Assembly: GCA_036850595.1 (NCBI GenBank)
Contig: CM072168.1
Location: 19,149,982-19,213,981, forward strand
Direction of reading: 5' to 3'
Length of the DNA stretch: 64,000 nt
DNA from: Rhyacichthys aspro
Lineage: Eukaryota; Chordata; Actinopteri; Gobiiformes; Rhyacichthyidae
Below are positions 47,051 through 61,287 of the stretch, one piece after another. Position numbers and translations under genes: made by a program. The notes under the pieces are model-generated. The model searched no databases. It worked only from the letters and a program-made list of their open reading frames with translations, and had not been told where the DNA came from. Each line of letters begins with the position of its first letter. Position 1 is the stretch's first letter.

Positions 47051-49637
47051 ATGGACGTTAAAGTGCTTTCCGTTTACCTGCTCTGTGGTAAGAGTCAACA
47101 TATTCCAGTTTTATATTTAATCTAAACTCAAGTCATTTGAAGAGCTTGTTTAGAGCACTAGGTTTATGTCAGTAACTCAGAGTAAACTTAAGGAGTTGAC
47201 CTAATGTTCTTTGACAAACATCCAGGGATTATCCTCGTCCCGTGTGTTAACAGCACAAACTATGAGTACCACTTTATCAACTTAACCATGAACTGGACCA
47301 ATGCTCAAAGTTACTGCAGAGATAAATACTCCGACCTGGACACCATTGAAAGTGCAGACGACCTGGAAAGGTCAGGTGTACTGACTAATGTATCAGTGTG
47401 GATGGGTCTGTTTGATGACCCTGAACACCCCCACCCCCCCTTGTTCTGTAGTCAGGTGCCGTTGGGAGAGTGTGTCTGTTTAAGCCTGATACATATGCTG
47501 TGTACATGACTTTTTAATGTCTTTTCTTACCAGTTCAATCAGCCTCTAAACAGTTCACTGTTTTTAACACTTTAATGACCTACAATCAAGCTTTGTCCTA
47601 CTGCAGACAGCACTATTACGACCTCGCAATGATCGAAAATTCAGCTGAAAACGAAGCGCTGACAAAGAAATGACCAAGTTCAACCAGTACAGTGTGGATC
47701 GGCCTGTCCCGAAATCCGTGGAGATGGTCTGATAACAGCACCATGTAACCCACGTGACCTGAGCTAATTGGTACCCACGTGACTATTTCACTGCTGCACC
47801 CCACTTTCTTTAAGTTCCGGGGCAGCCTGTGTCACTTCCTCTTGCTCCAGCGCTGCTGCTCACTGTGGCTGTGGTTCGTGGTCTGGTCGGCGTCCCAATT
47901 GTTTGTTCTTTCAATAAAACAACTTGTGCATCAACCTAATTGAGCCTTGTATCATCCACTCGACGGTGAGTTGAATCATTAATGCAAAAGGGTTAACCGA
48001 GCAGTATTTGCGGCTAACACTGCCTAATTGTAAGTTCACCACTCAATTCTTCATTGAGCTAACGGCTAATTTAGCTATCGCTTTCATACAGGTCAATGTG
48101 ACCAATTAACCTTTGTATTGGCTTAATGCGTAAATAAATTAAATTGATAAGTCAGCCGAATTAGTGGCAATACCTTTAGTATCTAAAGGACACCCTTGTT
48201 TTGTTTGGTTTTGACCATTTTATGGTGTTTTTGTTACTTTTGATCAACCGCTAACGCGGCAATGGCACCTTTGAATGTACCATATACAAAGTAAATGTAG
48301 CTACACATTTTGAACATGTTGCGCAACTATTGAATGTTCTGTTATGTTTTAATGACTCGTTAGCCATAACGCTACTTGATTTTGAGTTTAACATTTTTGA
48401 AGTGCACTTAAACTTTGTCTTGAATATAATGTAAATTGCCTTTATATTGTCTTTAAGATAATATAGTGTTGTATTGTGTAATAATTTGTTGTAGTTTAGC
48501 TATGATATATAGCACTTTTGTTTGTTGGAAAAACATTTATAATGTATTTATTTTTGGTAATGGTTACAAACCATTTGATTAAGCTAATGCTAATTTATTT
48601 ATTTTTGCACTTTTACTTAATTTGTGTTTTGACCTTTTAGGTCAGATTCCCCCATTGATGACAACCTTCTTAAATTGATGGCGAGCTACCTACAACACCT
48701 TGTGGTAGGAAATTGAACCCCCTGTTGTTTTCCCAACCACAAGGACACCTAATAATCCCACCTTGCCCATTTGGCCTTTTCTTTATTTTCATATGGACAT
48801 ATCCCCCATTTTGGATTCTTGCCCCTGTCATATCAAATACACGGACTCAAACCTCAGAACGGTATATGAACTGTATATGAAATTGTCATTTGGTTTTTCA
48901 TTTGATTTTGTTGAATAGTTCTTTTATATTGTCACAATTTATATTGTTGTTATTATATAATACAGTCTAATATATAAATATACAATTATTGATCATTATT
49001 ACTGCATATCTCTTTATATTAATAATGTGATTATAATTTTCAATACATTATCTGAAACTATTCTTTGTCTGTCAATCATTCACCACTTGTGACTCCATGC
49101 TGATACCTATTTCTGATCGCTATAAAGTACTTAGTCCGCCTAGCCTACCGCGTTACAACCAGTAACTTCAGAAAATGGGCAAGTAGTGAATGATGCAAGC
49201 AAACAAAATTGTTGTGCTTTTCACACATCGAGCCGTACTTGGATTGACTGGATGTTTTACTGAGCTACCATTCATCTGTCACGGAGGTAACAGTGTGAAT
49301 GTACATAAACACACTACTAAAACATTTCATTAATGTATTTTCTTAATTGTGCAGCCCTGAAATTAAGAAGTACCACAACAGTCCAGATAACACTCCAGAC
49401 TAACGCTGACTTATCTGATCCTACCATTCATGGTCAGCTCATCAAACTTGTAAGTTTTGGTGTTGTTGACTCTATATAATTGACCTTTGTTCATTTTGTA
49501 ATTCATTTTAATATATTTTTATTTTTTTCTTGAAGCTTGCAGTAAAGCATATGACAGAAGCGATGGGATTAAAGCTGAAGTGGACCAAGCCACCAACAAA
49601 ACAAAAGAGGGACGTTATCAGAAAGTGTTTTACTTAG
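47051..49637 (+). pseudogene. Gene 2': copy of the LTR-split lectin pseudogene
   Basis: Exon 1 starts at 47051 with the leader MDVKVLSVYLLCG, and exon 2 at 47226. It has the same CTLD1 truncation after GLFDDP, the same in-frame TGA in CTLD2 and the same LTR-like insertion. The distal CTLD2 remnant and tail exons follow. The last exon ends at TAG 49635-49637, whereas the left copy has lost two bases and reads on. All major lesions are shared, so the gene was dead before duplication. Confidence 0.85.
47754..49157 (+). mobile_element. Probable solo LTR, copy in pseudogene 2'
   Basis: Starts TGTAAC, ends GTTACA, and is flanked by ACCA at 47750-47753 and 49158-49161. It is 13 bp shorter than the left copy (1404 versus 1417 bp) through small indels. 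Confidence 0.65.
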
Positions 49638-50506
49638 TCATATTCAGTGATGGTAATAAATGTAAACTCTATAAAAACAACTTTGCTGTTAAATGGTTCA
49701 TGGTATTGTAACATGTGCTTAATGCAAAGACACACAGTACATAGTGTAGTGTATTTTTGTTGTAACATGATAATAACATGTTCACATCTTGTCTTATTCA
49801 TCAGTTTAATAAACAGATGGAGTCCTTTGTTTTCAAAGTTTTTATTCCACCAATTAATGCACAGTGTGTTTAAGTCAAAATACAGTACAAACGTTCTCTA
49901 TGAGTTGATTTATTAACATATACAAAAGATTATTAGTATTTAACTTCGCACTCTCGTAACACTCTATTGTTGACTCAGTGAGCGAATAAAAACAGAATAA
50001 CGAGATGAGTGAGATACAAAAAGGAACAGGACAACCTTGTGGAGCTGGAATTAAAATCACTGTTCAGCTGTGGACTCAAAGCTGTAAAAGCACCACTAAA
50101 GACAAGATTTATTTATTTTTTATTATTTGAATTCATTGAGGTCATTGTTTTGTCTGACACATATTTAAGAATAAATATTAAAGCATCACAGCAGAATGGC
50201 CTGTGACTACAAGACCTATATTTAGCACAATGCTACAGGATAATCAGCACAATTTGAGCCTAATTCTGCCCATTTTACAATCGCAGGGGTCTGTGAAACT
50301 GCTTTATTACATTTATAGTCTACAGTAAAAACCGTCAACATGTTTAACAGTAAATAAAAGTCATTTAGTTCCTCTGAAACCTACATAATTTCAACCAAAC
50401 CACTGCATGTCTAGTAATGGAGTGTCTTTCCAATTATATGACGACTTAATCAAAACAGAAAGAGGTGAGGAGTATTTTCCACTTCATTCAACACAACACA
50501 AATATG
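49638..50506. other. Intergenic, copy of 7833-8490
   Basis: No gene is seen. It contains an extra stretch (about 49989-50030) missing from the left copy. Confidence 0.4.
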
Positions 50507-52165
50507 CTAGCTGTAAAAGCAGCAGAAAGTTGCATTTTTGCATAAAACCAGAGCTACTGTGCTCCTGTGCAGCCATGATGAGGTGCCTCTGTGCCATCCC
50601 TTCAGTGCAGCTCGTTCTTGGTAGAATTTCTTGATGTCAGCCACTTCATTTATCTGGAGGTGGTACATCCCATGTAGGGGCCTCTCCTTCCATGATGGTA
50701 CCTCCAGCACCTCTTCCTCACATTCACTAAGTCCTTTATCTGTCCGGGCCGTTTTCCTGATATATTCCAGGATCCTGGATGTTTCGTCCTGGATAGTGGT
50801 TTGGACACTCACTAGTCCTCTGCCTCCTTTGTTGTGCTTAGTGTACAGTCTCGGGGTGCTGGATTTGGGGTGGAACCCTCCATGCACGGTGAGGAGCCTC
50901 TGTGTTTTCACATCTGTGGTCTGTATCTCTTCCTTTGGCCAGCTTATCATTCCAGCAGGGTATCTGATAACTGGCAGGGCATAGCTGTTGATTACCCAGT
51001 TTTTTACATTAAGCTGTTACTGCATTTCTTGGCCTCTTCAAGGTTGCCATTTGCTTGTGGGATTCCCAGGTACTTGTAGCTCTCCTCAGTGTCTGCTATT
51101 GTTCCTTCTGGGAGTGAGACCCCTTCTGTATGGCCTACCTTCCCTCTCTTTGTCACCATCCGACCACACTTCTCAAGTCCGAATGACATTCCGATGTCAT
51201 TGCTGTAGATCCTGGTTGTGTGGATCAGTGAGTCAGTGTCTCCCTCACTCTTGGGGTATAGCTTGATGTCATCCATGTAGAGGAGGTGACTGATGGTGGC
51301 CCTGTTCCTGAGTCTGTATCCATAGCCAGATTATTATTTGGCTGAGGGGGTTCAGACCGATGCAGAACAGCAGTGGAGCATCTCCTTGGTATATGTCACA
51401 TTTGATGGACACTTGCACTTTCAATTGGCCTCAAGGGTGGGGTCTGCCACAGCCTCATCGAGTTTGCAATGAAGGATCTTAGAGTCCTGTTGATGTTGTA
51501 TATCTCCAAGCATTCCATAATCTATGTGTGTGACATTAAGTCTTAGGCTTTCTTGTAATCAATCCAGGCGGTGCACAGATTGGTATTGGCCTGGTTTTGC
51601 CGTCACAAGCCACTGTTCTGTTTACCAGCAGCTGGTGTGTTGCTCCTCTGGTATTTCTACCGATGCTCTTCTGTGCTCATGTATTGTTCCATATACCCAC
51701 TTATCTTAGCTGCTATGATGCCTGACATGAGCTTCCATGTTGTGGAGAAACAGGTAATTGGCTTGTAGTTGGATGGGATCGTACCCTTCAGGGAGTCCTT
51801 CAGGATCAGGATTGTCTGGCCTTTAGTTAACCATTCAGGGTGAGTCCCATCCTTTAGCAGATGGTTCATTTGTGCTGCCAGGTGCTCATGGAGTTTAGAA
51901 GCTTCTCTAGCCAGTGGTGTGACTCATGTCAGGGCCTGTTGCTGTCCAGTTTTTCATAACTAAGCCTCTTTCTTGGATGTCTGCCACTGTGATGGTGACT
52001 AGAACATGTTGCTGTGGTCTGTTGTTAGATCTACCAGCCACGGTGCATTGCTGTTGTGTGATGCGTCCATCTCCCATATACTTTTCCAGTACTGTTCGGT
52101 TTCCAGCCTTGGTGGGTCTGCTCTGGTGTTGTTACCATGCCATTGAGAGTACACTTTAGCAGGTT
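50507..52165 (-). mobile_element. Non-LTR RT fragment, copy of 8568-10245
   Basis: Same order of RT pieces: 51869-51657 (IPSNYKPITCFSTTWKLMSG), 51276-51004 (MDDIKLYPKS, SYKYLGIPQANGN) and 50950-50507. An extra base near 50582 shifts the C-terminal frame relative to the left copy. It is inactive. Confidence 0.7.
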
Positions 52166-52182
52166 GTGGAGAGAACAGCCGG

Positions 52183-52582
52183 TTTTATCAAGATGCTGAT
52201 CAGACAGCATGGCTATTTCACAGGTAGGCCTTAGGCTGGCCACAGTAAAAGCCCACTCTAAAATGTGAAATTTAACTGTAGCAGATGCTGGATGTGGAGA
52301 TCCTGGGCCAGCTGGATGTACTGCCAAATTCTCAACAGCTCTGGTAAACATTCCTGCAGTCAGCTGCCAACTGCATGCTCCCTGAAAACCTGTGGCGTTG
52401 TGCTGTGTGATAAAACTGCACATTTAAGTGTGTCCTTTTATTGTGGCCAGCCTAAGGCACACCTGTGCAATAATCATGCTGTCTAATCAGCAGCTTGATA
52501 TGCCACACTTGTAAGGTGGATGGATTATCTCAGCAAAGGAGAAGTGCTCACTAACACAGATTTAGACAGATTTGTGAACAAT
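52183..52582 (-). mobile_element. Deleted Tc1-like element, copy of 10266-10665
   Basis: Inverted arms and transposase scrap (LTAGMFTRAVENLAVHPAG) as in the left copy, with only scattered substitutions. Confidence 0.72.
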
Positions 52583-53974
52583 ATTTGAGAGTAATTGTAA
52601 CCCCTGTTAAATTCATATTCACATAACACTGATAATGTGTATTTGTTATAACAATAGCACTGTATAGCGCTGTTTCTCTTTGTTAAAAGACGTCTCCAGC
52701 AACAGAACAACCACTTTCTCTGTTTTGCCGGTGGCCATTGTTCCAGCTCCAGAGTGTGTTCTTTTGTCCTTGTGAAGAAGGTACAGAGTTCATTACTGCA
52801 AACTCAACCGCAAATTATTTTCTGCCAATTTCCATAAAGCTCCTAAACAATGTTCCTTAAAAACTGCTGGCACTGTGCAGTTGCAGTGGTTACTGGTGTG
52901 TGATTATCTAGATGTGTGCAATAGGGATAAATGCACTGACGGTATAAAGGGCTGGACATAGCAAGCCCGCTTCTGGGTCTGGGTCCAGAAGGTCCAGTTA
53001 CCTGTCTCCATCTGCTCCTCTTCTGGTCCTCTCTGCTCACTGCTGTTGTTTTTAATCTGGGTCTTTTTATCCTTTCTTCCTGTTTAATGACACCTACATG
53101 ACATGTATTTATTCACTGATGCACTTAATGCAGATTGATGTATTTGTTTGTATTGTCTTCCTTCTTGTCTAATTCTTTCTGATAAATCACCAAGACAAAT
53201 TCTAATCATTGCTCTCATTTAAATGGCAATAAACAATTGAATCTTGAATCTAATAAAATTCTAAAAAATAAATCCGTTACAAGTGTTTTTTTTCCACTGG
53301 TATTTCCTTTTACAACATGCTGTTAGGTGACTTATCAGTTTTCCTGAAATGCAAGACAGAAACATTTTTTTTTTTCTGTTTAAACACAATTCCTTTATTA
53401 AACAAAAAGCTTTCCACTCATTCCAAAAACACATTCTCAATAAAAGACAAGATTTGACATTTTTAGGCTCCTGTTATGCAAAAAGATATCACAAATACTA
53501 CATTTATTGCTCAGCTTTATTAGTCTAAAATGCAGTTATTAATGTCACCCTTTTAAAAACACAATCTAAAAGTAATGTGCACAATAAAATCACCAATTCT
53601 CAAATTCTTGCTCAATAGTAGACAAGATTTTACATTTTTACACTTCTATTATGCAAAAAGATAGCAGAGTTCAATATAATATATAATACTACATTTATTG
53701 CTCACCCCATTAGTCTAAAATGATATTAATTTTACTCTTTTAGAAACACAATGTAAAAGTAATATGCAGTACAGTGCAGTATAATCACCAATCTCACTTC
53801 TTCTTGTAAGTTTTCTTACTCTCATTCAGGACAAAATATTGACAGAGGAAAAGTGGTGAAAAAAGAATGAATATCACAGTCGACTTGAGTCGAACTAAAG
53901 GTTAAGGTCATACAGAGGTCGACCTGTGTTATTCCTTTATACATCAGAGCAGACATGTTTTTTTCGGTTTCTTC
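52583..53974. other. Repeat-rich 3' flank of gene 3', copy of 10666-12055
   Basis: LINE-like 3' end near 53253 and the same pair of similar sub-blocks as in the left copy. No gene is seen. Confidence 0.4.
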
Positions 53975-56900
53975 TCATTTAGTTGGTGTCACGCTCCATT
54001 TCAGCTGAAAATCAGCCCCAGTGTTGTGTCTCTCAAGACGTTCTTTAAGCTAAAGGAAAGTAGAAATATACAGTGTATTGTAATAAATCAGACAGAGGTC
54101 AGTTTACAAAGTACTCGCAGGAAACTTACCTGTTTTAAAATCTGGTCGATGACTGCAGGATCAGTGAGGTCAGCACCACTCTGGAGTTTTATCTTTATAT
54201 TTGAAGTTGATGATCTCTTTTTCTCTGAACAGAAAATGTATGAGAAAATATGATTTGGTTTAAACATGGTTTAAACATGGTAAGACCAGACAGTCTGCAG
54301 TGGAAACATACGTCCTGTGACACAGATTTATGAACGTAGACCACATGAACTTTAAAAACACACAACAGATGTTTAACAAGAGCTCAAATACTTACTTTAG
54401 ACAAACATGTTTGATCATGTTCTCACAAAAAACTAAAATCTAAACACATTCATCAAAATCATAATCTCTAGTCGTTGCTTCATTGTTTCATTGTTTGACC
54501 TTAAATATATATTTTACTCTCCAGCCTGTTGAAGCACTCACTCTATCGTCTCTTTGTTATAGAGGTTTTTGTATTTTATTACGCCCCCTGGAGGTGGAAA
54601 GTATAAAACATCAGAATCGGATCAGTCACTTTTTGCAGTGAAAATGACTGAGATTTTCTGAAAAGAGTGAAGGAAATGGAGAAGCTAAGTGTTAAATCAG
54701 CCAATGAGACTGGGTAAGACATAACTTTGAACCCATTAACGACAGCAGCCCTGTTTCTAACGCAGCAGAACGACTCTTTGAGCGTCCTGTAACTTTTACA
54801 AAGACCTAACACTGATTGAGAGTCTGGAGCAGGTAGCAGAGATGAGTAAAGAGAGACTGTGTCGCTGTGGGAGGGTTCACATGTGTGTGACCTCTGACCC
54901 CCCCCCTCACTCACCTGGACCCACTGCACGACTGTGGTTGAATGTAGTTTCTCTGTTAACCTCTGACCCACCTGTGTCTCTTACAGTGTCAGGTGTGAGC
55001 TCTGAGCAGCTGATACATGCACCTTTTTAGTCTGTTTTAATATTTATTTTGGGATCAGACTTTATCTCAACAAGTCAAGTATAAGACTTGCTGTGTAGGT
55101 ACTATCAAGGAGCACAGGAGTACCTACAAACTGGTAAAAACACATTAATATAAACAAGTTTTATTAGTGAGTTAGTATTATTCCAATGGGTTGGACTTGA
55201 ATTTATAAATTTGTTCTAAGCCCTGTGGTCTGAGGCCAGTAAAATGACAAACTGTACCCATAATTCACCTTCACCAACGGTGAATGGATCTAGTGAAGGA
55301 CGACATGAAGATAGTTGAGAGAAGAAGATGCAGGGGATAGGGCTAAATGAAGGCAGATGTTTTGCTGTGGAGAGCCCTGATGGTAAAAGCCTGAAGGAAA
55401 GAATTCACCTTAAACTGTAGCAGCTACTCTGTTAAAAATTTCTGGGGAAGGACTCCAAATATCCAAACAAACAAGAAAAAGTAACTTTAGTTTTGCTACT
55501 TATTGCTTTTTATTTCACCTACAAGTGTACACAAGTGTTTAGACGAGTGACTAGTAAATCTGTATTAATGAGCTTCAAATGTTGACCAAACAGCTGGCCC
55601 CTCTGTATAAAGAGTGGCCTACCCATTTTTGGTTTCCTATAGTATGGATTAAATAGTTTCTTCATACTTCAGTTGTTACCTCTGTAACAGATGAATGGCC
55701 TCAGATTTGCGCAGGTCGAATCATACCAAACACGGCCTGTATTCTGGACGGCACAGGACTCATAATCCGGTTCCGCTGGTCCCCACTTTCTGAAGTTGCT
55801 GTTGCTGTTGTCGGACCACCTCCACGGGTCACGGTACAGGCCGATCCAAGCAGTGATTGTGTCTCCCATAGCATCAAGAACTGCTTGGTTTTCAGCTGAG
55901 TTTTCGATCATGGCCAGGTCCAGATAGTGTAGTCTGCAGTAGGTCTGAGACTTAGCCCAACTCATGTTAGTGTTAACAAGAACAAACACCTTTGCACCTG
56001 ATTGAACTGAAAATAGAAATAATGAAAATAACTTTAGATTCTCATGTGACTTTCCTACAGTTGAACTGAAACAACAGTCACTGTTTCTAAACTAAAAGTG
56101 CATTTGTTCAATGATAAATGAAAAGTCTTATTAACAATAGTTTCAAAATGCCACCAAAATGTTAATCTGTTGTTATTGTTCCACGGCGCTGTAGGTCACT
56201 CAGAGATTAACACTGAGTCCACCTGAAATTTAATACTTAGATGTTGATGAATCCATATTTAACATTAGTGCTCATTTAAAATTGCTGATTTTGCTCTGAT
56301 TTAATGAAGTCTTACCTGTGTAACAAACAAAATATTCTTTTTTTGTGCATAAGTAGTCGATCCATGTCTGATTTTGCATAAAGACACATGTTTCTCCTAC
56401 ATCGTTACTATCCGGTTCACCTTCAGCCCAGTTTTGGTATTGACTGGTGCTCGTTGTCCCAGTGGCAGACCACCTCCAGGAGTTAGGGTCAGAGGTCATG
56501 ACCCCTCTCCAGGACGCAGGGTCATCAAACAGACCGATCCAGGCCATACTATTAGGTACATTTGTCCTGTTCAGGTCGTCTGCACTTTCAAATGTGGCCA
56601 GGTCGGTGTATTTATCTCTGCAGTACTGTTGAGCATCAGTCCAGTTCATTTTTATGGATATGTAGTAGTAGTCCTTGATTCTGCAGCGAACAAATGGGAC
56701 GAGGATAAATCCTGGAAAGATTGATGAAGGATATTTTGTTAGCTTTACATTTGTTTTGCAGTTTATGTAATACTTATTCTACAAATATTACTACAGGGTT
56801 GTCTTTTATACAGCGTCTAATGTGTTGAGTCTCTTCAGAGGCTCATGTTACAGTTAAACTGGATAATTACAATAATCAGGAGCAGGGTTTACAGGAGCCA

Positions 56901-57281
56901 TTTGACACAGACACATGTCCCAGTCTCATCCAACGTCATCTCAGAACCATTACCACGCTTCTTCCTCCATCATCACTTGATTCTGATCATATTTCAGTTC
57001 ATTAAACATGTCAACTCCACAAAGTTGAGGCATGGTCCTTGCTGGTGAAACCCTTTCTGCTGAAAGTCTTAGTTTTTAACTTTTAGATTATTACAAATGT
57101 ATTGTAGCAATCATAATAATTCGTATAAATACATAATGTATATACTATAATACAACTTAATAAGCTTCCATTGATTTTTGGTAAATCTAATGAAACTATC
57201 CTTGTTGTACTTTAACAGAATAACAAAACAGTCTTGGATCTTACCATAGAGCAAGAAAATCAAAAGCACTTTATCATCCAT
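53975..57281 (-). CDS. Gene 3': secreted tandem C-type lectin, duplicate of gene 3
   Basis: Exons in transcription order: 57281-57245, 56711-56316, 56006-55680, 54224-54130, 54049-53975 (930 nt, 309 aa). The frame is intact throughout, with the same leader, CTLD1 (EPD, WID), CTLD2 (EPD, WYD) and tail as gene 3. Replacements against gene 3 are NM for SL and A for V in CTLD2, and K for N in exon 4. No synonymous difference was noticed in the exons compared. Intron 3 carries several small indels relative to gene 3. Expected to be secreted. Confidence 0.87.
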
Positions 57282-58048
57282 GTCTGACATCCTGTGAAAT
57301 AAAATATATATATTTAAGGTCAGTTGTCTGTCAGAACTAATAAATAAGAAGATAAATAAAGTACTCAAGATAAACATAATCAAAATAGACATATCTGAAA
57401 TATATAATACTATGAGAGTGATAATTGCATCAAATTCTTCTGATTAAACTTTTGTCAGACGTACTTACAACAGGACAAAGTAGAGCTGTTTCTTCTTCCT
57501 CCAAACAGGAGCGCAATGTTTTCAATTAAACTATAGTGTAGAGTATTTAATAGTGTTTCGCTCAGTGAGCACTCAACTAACTCAGATAAATCTGCCGTAC
57601 ATGTAGTTTTTAAATCACATCCACATGCAATATGCAAACATGGGAAAATGTTATACAAATAAGAGAAGGTTTAGCATGTCATCTTGTGCCTCCACAAACA
57701 GTATGTAGAGTGTATGAAGAGATACTACAAACAGGAGTGGCTTTTTGACTCCAGTTCAATGTAGTGAGAGAGAAACAACACCAGAGAATGAAGGAATGTC
57801 ACAGACTCACAAAGAGATAAAGACTAACAACAGAAGTGTGGAGTCTATGTTTTAAATGATGCATTAAAATAAATCTATAATCTCTGTTGATCATAACGCT
57901 GATGATAAAACCCATTTTGAGCACAATTAATGTGTTTAAACCTAAGTTACAATATCATTTTAAAGTATCACTAGTTCACATTTGTGCCACAGTCGGCTGC
58001 TGTAACCTCGATGTAACAAACGCATGGATCAGTTTTTCAGCATCACTT
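57282..58048. other. Upstream flank of gene 3', copy of 15379-16072
   Basis: No gene is seen; it should contain the promoter of gene 3'. Confidence 0.4.
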
Positions 58049-58411
58049 TTAGATAAAATATTCCAAATTTCTGTATGTTGCGGAATGAAAAAATGCAGTT
58101 TTAAAAGCTTGGTTAATGTGTGTTTTAAATGTTAAACCGTTAAATATTACACCAAGATTCCTGACAGTTGAACTCGAAGCTACACTAACACCCTCTAAAT
58201 TGACTATTTGGTTTGATAATGTATCTGTTAGATTCCTGGGGCCTAGTATAATCAACTCTGTTTTTTCTGGGTTTAAAAGAAGGTAATTTAACGTCATCCA
58301 GGTCCTTATGTCTTTCACACATGCTTCTAATTTGTCCATAGGATTGATCTTATCAGGTTTAATTGAAAGATACAGCTGAGTGTCGTCGGCGTAGCAGTGA
58401 AAGGCTAGAAC
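58049..58411 (-). mobile_element. L2/Rex1-like RT fragment, copy of 16073-16510
   Basis: YADD box on the minus strand at 58382-58393, then WMTLNYLLLNPEKTEL and SSTVRNLGVIF. Small deletions near 58063-58085 shift the frame after TAFFH. Confidence 0.72.
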
Positions 58412-60255
58412 GTTTGGGTAAATCAGAGACAGAGGTCTTCAACTCTGCAGATTGGCAGGTCTATGACCAGATCCTGAGGGTTTAAATCAGGCAGGGTTGT
58501 AGGACTCCTGAGGCAGAGGTTTTAAAAACTGTTGTGTGACTTTGGAGGAAGCAGTGTTTCACTAACGTTGATTCATTACTTTGCTTTGGCAGAGCTGCCC
58601 TCCTTCAAAGATTCTTTCCTTATTTTTGTGGACACAATCAGTAGGTCCAACAAATCAGATAATTGTTTGGTGAAACAGGATCTAACTTTTGTTTTCTTTT
58701 TGAAGATGATACTATCCCATGAGCTTTCTTAAACCAGCACATTCAGGTTACATTGGGACGGTGCAGGATGTCTGCCTCAGGAGAGAACCAGGGGCTTGTT
58801 TGGGATAAAAATATCTTTAACTTTTGGATTAGTCTAATTCTTGTTGAATTAAGCAGTCTTTAGAACAAGATGATCAAACTGTAAATTACTGGTATGTTAA
58901 AAGGTGATTGTCCTGTTGTTACTTGACAAATAGACAATAAGTGTAACACAAAAAACAACAGTATTTCATGATGGTAGATATTAATTGAATTGAAGAACCA
59001 GGTTTGCTCCTAAATAGTAGTGAGTTCTAGAGATGTTGAAAGGGGCTCACGGATTGTAACACACAAATGACTTGGAAATGTGGATTAATTATAATATGCA
59101 AACAACAAAGGGAAACAGATTTGCAAAATTTACATTTTTCATCCAAGTTCTCCTAAGAACATTTGCATTGTCTTTGGCTCTTTTTCCAGGAAAACCAACC
59201 TATAGTGAGATTAAAGATATCAGGCACTTTTATATAACTACAAATATTTATTGAGCACAGTGTACACAACTTAATTTAAAAATCTAAATATAATGAGAAA
59301 TATCTAGATATCTTCATTACTACAATGTAAATATAATAAACAAATTACTAATAATGTCTAAATGTAGTTTCCTCCAATGAATTTTCTTCATTCCACGTTC
59401 CCAAGACCACCTTGACACAGTGAGTCTTTGCTTAAAAAACTGTCCAGCTAATATTAATATCTGACTTGGTATCAGCTGGTGTTTGTTGCACTTGTTTACT
59501 GCAAAAGCCTGCATCAGTTCCACAATGACCAACAGGATCTTGGCACTAATCCTTTTTATGAAAATGAGTGCTCCTCTAAAGAAATAATTTGAGAAACAAA
59601 ACCTCTCTCAGTGAATGTTTATACATTTAACAGAGTGCACATGACTAATAAACAAGGCACTGTTCTCTCATTGTGACCAGTTCTGTAAGTGTAGTATTTA
59701 TTCAGGGGCTGAATTGTTCACATTTCATGAAAATGACTTCTCCAGAAAACACTGTAGTCTGCAGTAAGACCAGCAGGTGGCACTGTTAATACACTACAGG
59801 GATTACACACAAACATGATGCAGTGGGTATATGTCAATTTTTAATTTAATTTAAATTTCCTTCACTTTTGGCGTCTGTTTGTGTTTTAGTCCCTGTATTT
59901 TTATATGCACTCATAAAACTTTTTTTTTCCAAACTCTCAACTAATTGTACTTGAATAAGATCACTATGTCCGATCTTAAAACTAAACTGTAGACAAGCAG
60001 CAGTAGTCCGATATTGAATGGGATTATCCAAGTGTGTTACAATTATTTACAGAAATTTAAATTACTGCTCCCACAATTGTAGTAAGAAGCTGTCATGCTG
60101 TTAAATAATCACACTAAGGCAATACTTAGAATCTTTCTTGTTGCATGTAAATGTACTGATCCACTTCTGGAAATAATAAGACAAAAGGTCAAAGGGCAGA
60201 GGTGGGTAGAGAAGCCTAAAATTTTACTCACCAAAAAAAAAAAAAGTTGAAAATT
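58412..60255. other. Non-coding region, copy of 16511-18355
   Basis: No gene is seen. Several one- to four-base indels separate it from the left copy. Confidence 0.4.
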
Positions 60256-60660
60256 GGCTTAGTCCCGTTTGGCTGGAGCCTATCCCAGCAGCTTTGGGCC
60301 TTAGGTGGGGTACACCCTGGACAGTGGCCAGTTCGTTGCAGGGCTGACACTTATAGATGAACATTGACAGACAACCATTCACTCGGGATACTTTAGAGTT
60401 ACCAATTGACCTAAACATGAATGTCTTTGGGCGGTGGGAGGAGGCCGGACCTGGAAAGAACCCACAGTGACACGGGGACATGCAGACTCCTCACAGAAAG
60501 ACCAGAGTTAGTTGATGATGTTTGAGTCAGCCACTTTATCAGCCAAGGATGTCTGAATTGACCAGAACCAGCCAAGGATTTTTTTGAGTCGGCCGGGATT
60601 TGAACTCACGACCTACTTGCTGTGAAGCCGGAGCGCTAACCACTTTGCTACCGTTGAAAT
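60256..60660 (-). mobile_element. tRNA-derived SINE, copy of 18356-18770
   Basis: Same A-box-like and B-box-like head on the minus strand and the same body, with a short deletion near 60472. Confidence 0.7.
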
Positions 60661-60791
60661 TGTAAGTTAATAATTTCTCTGAATTATGAGCAAATTATCA
60701 CGTAATTACGAGATACTTTTATTTTAATTTTTTTTGTAGCGTAGTCTAAAAAATGTCACTTTAAACTTAACAGGCTAAAATATAAATACTG

Positions 60792-61287
60792 TCATATGAA
60801 TAAAAAATAATTGTTAATAAATAATGTGTTAAAAACATCTTAAAATCACCATAAATATAGTTCATCTATCGTTTAAATATGTTTATAAATAGTTATTAGC
60901 CAAAAGTTTTTGTCATTTCGTTTAGTAAAAGGTCATTGTATTTTCCAGCAAACTTAAGAGTATATTAGAATAACATGGTCTAGTCACAGTCTGGTTTGTT
61001 TCTTGTCAATCTTTTGTTTTTACTGTAATCACATTGGATGATGTAGATCTACTGTCCAATCAGTGGTAGATGGGAGTAATCTAACGTGGAACGAGCTGGA
61101 AACTGTTCAGTCCAAACTCTCGGCTGTAAACTGTGAAGGAGACAGAAATAATGACGCTGTTCTGGTGAAATAGTCTCAAAAAACGGAGGATGCAGAGTCT
61201 ATGGGTCTTGTTGAGGACTGTTTTACGCCTGTGCTACCTGAGTATTCAATTGTATTGTATTGTTTTTTGTTCTTAGACCTGAAATGT
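60792..61287. repeat. Dispersed repeat, copy of 18900-19396
   Basis: Near-identical to the left copy and a more distant relative of 33191-33711. Confidence 0.75.
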